Assembly: GCF_000169435.1 (NCBI RefSeq)
Contig: NZ_AAYB01000001.1
Coordinates: 1,116,001-1,180,000 of the forward strand
Source: Roseobacter sp. CCS2
GTDB taxonomy: Bacteria > Pseudomonadota > Alphaproteobacteria > Rhodobacterales > Rhodobacteraceae
Length of the DNA stretch: 64,000 nucleotides
Direction: 5' to 3'
Positions 59,522-64,000 of this stretch are shown piece by piece. The notes beneath the pieces were generated by a model. That model saw only the letters and a list, made by a program, of their open reading frames with translations. It was not told the origin of the DNA and made no database searches. A program made the position numbers and the translations under genes. The first letter of the stretch is position 1; each line of letters begins with the position of its first letter.

Positions 59522-59522
<1 letters not shown>
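58830..59522 (-). CDS. bchM: Magnesium-protoporphyrin IX methyltransferase
   Basis: A 230-residue SAM-dependent O-methyltransferase that esterifies the ring C propionate of Mg-protoporphyrin IX, the substrate for the AcsF cyclase. SAM motif VLDAGCGTGAMAVELAQRGA, DVVAVDISPALV, FDHALAMDSMIYYSAPDIAA, and FTLPPRTPALMAMWRVGKLF, all typical of BchM. Its start overlaps the bchL stop by one base and its stop overlaps lhaA by 4 bp, so bchH-bchL-bchM-lhaA-puhA is one tight operon. Confidence 0.96.
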
Positions 59523-60430
<908 letters not shown>

Positions 60431-60438
60431 TCATTATT

Positions 60439-60533
60439 GGGGATTGTCCCCATCTTCTCATGTTCAAAAATACCTCGGGGGAGGCGCGCAGCGACGGGGG
60501 CAGCGCCCCCACTCTGGCGCCTCAAAGAGGCGC
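60439..60533. repeat. Cluster of short hairpins in the bchH-bchL gap
   Basis: Three inverted repeats in 95 bp: GGGGA/TCCCC (60439-60451), GGGGGC-AGC-GCCCCC (60496-60510) and GCGCCTC-AAA-GAGGCGC (60517-60533), with the element AATACCTCGGGGGAGGCGCG between. This combination is a frequently dispersed intergenic element in Rhodobacterales (from memory). It may modulate the relative expression of bchH and bchL. Confidence 0.5.
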
Positions 60534-60551
60534 AAAACCTGATGGTCATAG

Positions 60552-63500
60552 TCATTCCGCAGCCACCCCTTCCATACGATCTTCCAGCGCATCCGCTGCA
60601 TCTTGCAGGGCGGCGAGCGTGTCTTCGTCAGGTGCCCAATATTCGCGATCAGACGCTTCCAGCAGGCGGTTCGCCATGCGCATCGACGCCTGCGGGTTCA
60701 ATGCCGCCAGCCGTTCGCGCATTTCTGCGTCTAAAACAAATGTCTCTGACAGGCGCTGATAGACCCAAGGCTCCACCTCGCCGGTGGTCGCTGACCAACC
60801 CAGCGTATTGGTCACATGCGCCTCGATCTGCCGCACACCCTCGTGGCCATGGTTTAGCAAGGCTTCATAGAATTTCGGATTCAGGCTGCGGCTACGCGTC
60901 TCAAGTGCGACCTGATCCTGCAATGTCCGCACCTTTGCGGACCCGCGTGTTTGGTCACCGATATACACCGGGGCGCTTTCGCCACCTTTGGCACGTTTCA
61001 CCGCACGGGAAATCCCGCCAAGCGTATCAAAATAATGGTCGACAGTTGTCACACCCAGCTCGACCGACTCTAAATTCTGATAGGCCAGATCAACGTCTTT
61101 CAACGCTTTCTGTAGTAATGCAGGATTCTTTGCCGCCTTACCGTTCACACCGTAAGCAAAGGATTTACGCGCCTCATAGGCGTCCGCCAATTCATCCTCA
61201 TCACCAAAGGCAGAGCTATCAACCAACTGGTTCACATTGGACCCATAAGCACCTTCCGCGTTCGAGAACACGCGCAAAGCAGCGGTTTCCAAATCGCAGC
61301 CCATCTCGTCGGCATAGGCCAGCGCATGGGCGCGGACAAAGTTCTGCTCCAACGGTTCATCGGCCATGGCGCATTTCAAGGCTGCCTCGGCCAACATGCG
61401 GGTTTGCAATGGCAGCAGATCACGGAAAATACCGGACAGGGTCATCACGACGTCGATGCGTGGACGGCCCAGTTTCGCCAATGGGATCAAATCAGCACCA
61501 GCCAACCGACCAAAGCTGTCAAACCGCGGCTTGGCCCCCATCAATGACAAGGCCTGCCCAATCGGTCCGCCATCGGACTTGATGTTATCAGACCCCCATA
61601 ACACCAGCGCCACAGTACGCGGCAGGCTGGCGTGAGTTTCCAACAGCAGGTCGGCCTGCTTTTTGCCCTCAGACATTGCAAAGGCGGTTGGCATGCGGAA
61701 CGGATCAAACGCATGAATATTACGGCCCGTCGGCACAATCTGCGGCGACCGGATCAGGTCACCACCTGGAACGGGCGGTATGAAATGCCCGGACAGCGCA
61801 CGCATCAACGCCGGCAGTTCGTGGTCTTCTTTCAGCAGTTCAGCCGCGTTATCAGCCGCTTCGCCTTCAGGCATCAACCGCATCATGTCTGCACGGGCAG
61901 CGCCTGACAGCGGCTTGCCCACAACATGCAGACCTTCAGTAATCAGCGAACCTTCGGTCTCCAACAGCTTCAACCACAGCTTATCAATATCGCGCGCGTT
62001 CATATCAACCGCATTGGCCTGATCGCGGATCAACTGTTCCAGATCGCCGCGCTGATCATCCTCAGCGGCCATTTCGCGCCAGCGGGTCAGGCTGTCTTTC
62101 AACTCAGCCAGCCCTTTATATAGACCGGCGGTCGTCAACGGTGGCGTCAAATGGGTGATCGTCACCGCATTTGAACGGCGCTTGGCCAGTGTCGCCTCGG
62201 ACGGGTTATTGGCGGCATAAAGATACACGTTCGGCATCTCACCAATCAGGCGATCCGGCCAATCCTGTGCGCCCAAACCGGCCTGTTTGCCGGGCATAAA
62301 TTCCAGCGCGCCATGCATCCCGAAATGCAGCACAACATCTGCCATGAATGTATCACGCAGCCACTGATAAAACGTGACGAACGCATGGGTCGGGGCGAAC
62401 CCTTTTTCAAAGAGCAATCGCATTGGATCGCCCTCGTACCCAAAGGCGGGCTGCACGCCGACAAATACGTTGCCAAAGTGATGGCCCAGCACATAAACAC
62501 CGCGCCCGTCCGACTGGATTTTCCCGGGGGCCGGCCCCCAAACGGCCTCAACCTCTGCCAGATGTGGCGATGTGCGCACGATGCTATCGGCATCAACATG
62601 GGCCGCGACATTCGCCTGCTGGCCATATTGCGCAGCGTTGCCTTGCAAGATCATCGCACGCAAGTCACCGACGGTATCAGGCACATCGACACTGTAGCCA
62701 TCGGACTTCATACACGTCAGCGTATTATGCAGGCTTTCAAACACACTCAGATACGCAGCCGTACCAACAGCGCCTGCGTTGGGCGGAAAGCCAAACAGGA
62801 CAACGCCAACCTTTTTGGTGGCATTGCGCTTGCGGCGCAGTTGGGCAAGGCGCAGCGTCTTTTCAGTCAAGCTGGTAATGCGTTCATGGCAAGGCGCCAT
62901 AGCTTTGCAATCTGACTGAGCCGCGCATGCTTTGGCGCAACCATTACATCCATCAACACCGTGACGACCGGCGAAAACTGTGGGGTTCGTCGCGCCGTCA
63001 ATCTCGGGCAAGGCGACCAGCATTGTGGTTTCAATCGGACCGAGGCCCTGACCGCTACCCGCCCATTGACCCAGCGTTTGAAACTCCAACGGCTGTGCCG
63101 CGATATATGGCACATCCAGTTTTTCTAGCAACGCAACAGCGGCGTCGCTGTCATTATATGCCGGACCACCAATCAGGGAAAATCCGGTTAGTGATACCAT
63201 CGCGTCAACGCGGCCTTGGAAATAACCTTCAATCGCCGGACGCCCATCAAGGCCACCCGCAAATGCAGGGATCACGCGCATGCCCTTCGCCTCAAACGAC
63301 CGGATAACCGCATCATAATGGGCGCAGTCAGAGGCAAGGATATAAGACCGCAACATCAGCAAACCAACCGTCGCGACAGGGGCGGCGGGGGCAGGCAGAT
63401 CGTTCAAATCCGTGACAATGTGATGCCCCGGCAGATCAGGGTGATAAAGGCCAACATCCGGGTATTCGATCGGCAAATCAGCCTGCGCACCTTGCCAATC

Positions 63501-64000
63501 AGGCCGCGTCGCATAGCGCCCGATCAAGAACCGGATCATCTGTTCGACGTTATCGTCAGACCCGCCCAGCCAATACTGCATGGACAGGAACCAGGCGCGC
63601 AGATCCTGCGCCTTGCCTGGGATCAGTTTCAGGATTTTAGGTAACCGGCGCAGCGTTTTCATCTGCTTGGCACCGCTGTTGGCAGATGCCTTGGACGAGC
63701 CGCGCAGTTTCTTCAGCAATGCCATCGCGCCACTGGCAGGCTTGGACATATCCAAGTCACCCATGCGGGTCAGCTTGACGATTTCGGCATCGGCAATCAC
63801 GCCCAGCATCGCATCGCAGGTATCACGGCGCGCTTGCATTGCGGGCAAGATCGCTTTGACGTGTTCTTCAAGGAACAGCAGGTTGGCGATGATGATATCG
63901 CCCTGCGCCACAGCCTTTTGCGCCTGTTCCAAAGCTTTTGGGCATTCAGACCATTCCGCAGCTGCCAGAACCTGAACTTCTAGCCCTGGGAAATCAGGTG
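60552..64000 (-). CDS. bchH: Magnesium chelatase subunit H (5' end beyond the window)
   Basis: About 1,149 residues of the porphyrin-binding subunit are present; the frame continues upstream of the first in-window start (TTG at 63932) to the right edge (DFPGLEVQV...AAEWSECPKALEQ), so roughly 45 N-terminal residues are missing. CobN/Mg-chelatase family: IIANLLFLEEHVKAILPAMQ, RLTRMG-type KLTRMGDLDMSKPASGAMAL, HFGMHGALEFMPGKQAGLGA, LYAANNPSEATLAKRRSNAV, FAYGVNGKAAKN. BchH binds protoporphyrin IX and receives Mg2+ from the BchI/D motor. First visible gene of bchH-L-M-lhaA-puhABC-bciE-acsF-puhE-hemA. Confidence 0.97.
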   Translation of the reverse strand, partial: PDFPGLEVQVLAAAEWSECPKALEQAQKAVAQGDIIIANLLFLEEHVKAILPAMQARRDTCDAMLGVIADAEIVKLTRMGDLDMSKPASGAMALLKKLRGSSKASANSGAKQMKTLRRLPKILKLIPGKAQDLRAWFLSMQYWLGGSDDNVEQMIRFLIGRYATRPDWQGAQADLPIEYPDVGLYHPDLPGHHIVTDLNDLPAPAAPVATVGLLMLRSYILASDCAHYDAVIRSFEAKGMRVIPAFAGGLDGRPAIEGYFQGRVDAMVSLTGFSLIGGPAYNDSDAAVALLEKLDVPYIAAQPLEFQTLGQWAGSGQGLGPIETTMLVALPEIDGATNPTVFAGRHGVDGCNGCAKACAAQSDCKAMAPCHERITSLTEKTLRLAQLRRKRNATKKVGVVLFGFPPNAGAVGTAAYLSVFESLHNTLTCMKSDGYSVDVPDTVGDLRAMILQGNAAQYGQQANVAAHVDADSIVRTSPHLAEVEAVWGPAPGKIQSDGRGVYVLGHHFGNVFVGVQPAFGYEGDPMRLLFEKGFAPTHAFVTFYQWLRDTFMADVVLHFGMHGALEFMPGKQAGLGAQDWPDRLIGEMPNVYLYAANNPSEATLAKRRSNAVTITHLTPPLTTAGLYKGLAELKDSLTRWREMAAEDDQRGDLEQLIRDQANAVDMNARDIDKLWLKLLETEGSLITEGLHVVGKPLSGAARADMMRLMPEGEAADNAAELLKEDHELPALMRALSGHFIPPVPGGDLIRSPQIVPTGRNIHAFDPFRMPTAFAMSEGKKQADLLLETHASLPRTVALVLWGSDNIKSDGGPIGQALSLMGAKPRFDSFGRLAGADLIPLAKLGRPRIDVVMTLSGIFRDLLPLQTRMLAEAALKCAMADEPLEQNFVRAHALAYADEMGCDLETAALRVFSNAEGAYGSNVNQLVDSSAFGDEDELADAYEARKSFAYGVNGKAAKNPALLQKALKDVDLAYQNLESVELGVTTVDHYFDTLGGISRAVKRAKGGESAPVYIGDQTRGSAKVRTLQDQVALETRSRSLNPKFYEALLNHGHEGVRQIEAHVTNTLGWSATTGEVEPWVYQRLSETFVLDAEMRERLAALNPQASMRMANRLLEASDREYWAPDEDTLAALQDAADALEDRMEGVAAE

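Noticed and set aside
60437-61582. Long plus-strand open frame of 381 codons
   Set aside because: Antisense to bchH; low-quality His/Pro/Arg-rich composition, a shadow of GC-rich coding sequence.

Overview
The window is a chromosomal segment of an aerobic anoxygenic phototroph of the Rhodobacteraceae (Roseobacter group). Support for this comes from the photosynthesis gene order (tspO-crtB-crtI / crtA-bchI-bchD-bchO / cycA / hemA-puhE-acsF-bciE-puhCBA-lhaA-bchM-bchL-bchH), the spheroidenone-type gene crtA, the fbc (petABC) operon and the TRAP-type periplasmic protein. A Loktanella/Yoonia-like genus is only a guess.

Layout. 1-3.5 kb: a minus-strand envelope/periplasmic gene set (TRAP DctP start, a secreted CxGxxC-repeat protein, a LysM plus solute-binding protein) and an AraC regulator. 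3,568-26,340: a 22.8-kb genomic island between two perfect 26-bp direct repeats. The right copy is the 3' end of tRNA-Lys(TTT), and a tyrosine integrase lies just inside it. The left half of the island carries a phage-type repressor region with decayed small genes and a defence-like cassette: an ABC-three-component (ABC-3C) operon with an alpha/beta-hydrolase effector, a middle component and a zinc-ribbon SMC-like ATPase, followed by a DUF3800-like gene and a second DUF3800 remnant. An uncharacterised protein, an HNH endonuclease and a serine recombinase come next. The right half carries drug-efflux and stress-type cargo: a Bcr/CflA pump behind an apparent leader-peptide transcription attenuator, a YdcZ transporter, a MarR/DOMON divergon, a methyltransferase, an RibD-like reductase, and a LysR-divergent set (DUF1330, MoaF-like, MATE, CDGSH). 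The MATE gene has an in-frame stop at codon 11.

26.3-44 kb is core genome: tRNA-Lys, dapF-mtaB-GST-GST, an outer-membrane barrel, the cytochrome bc1 operon petABC, the thiamine ABC transporter thiBPQ behind a TPP riboswitch, aroC, an EamA exporter, a lipoprotein, HU, and an ade-amn purine pair. 44-64 kb is the photosynthesis gene cluster. Two TGT-N12-ACA sites of PpsR/CrtJ type lie between the divergent crtI and crtA. The cluster supplies carotenoid desaturation and ketolation, Mg chelation (BchH/I/D), methylation (BchM), the oxygen-dependent cyclase (AcsF plus BciE), protochlorophyllide reduction (BchL), ALA synthase, the reaction-centre H subunit with its assembly factors, and cytochrome c2. 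The last gene, bchH, runs off the right edge.

The signals most worth follow-up are the ABC-3C cassette with the flanking DUF3800 genes, the attenuator in front of the efflux pump, the island boundaries, the interrupted MATE gene and the Ser-for-Cys change in DapF.
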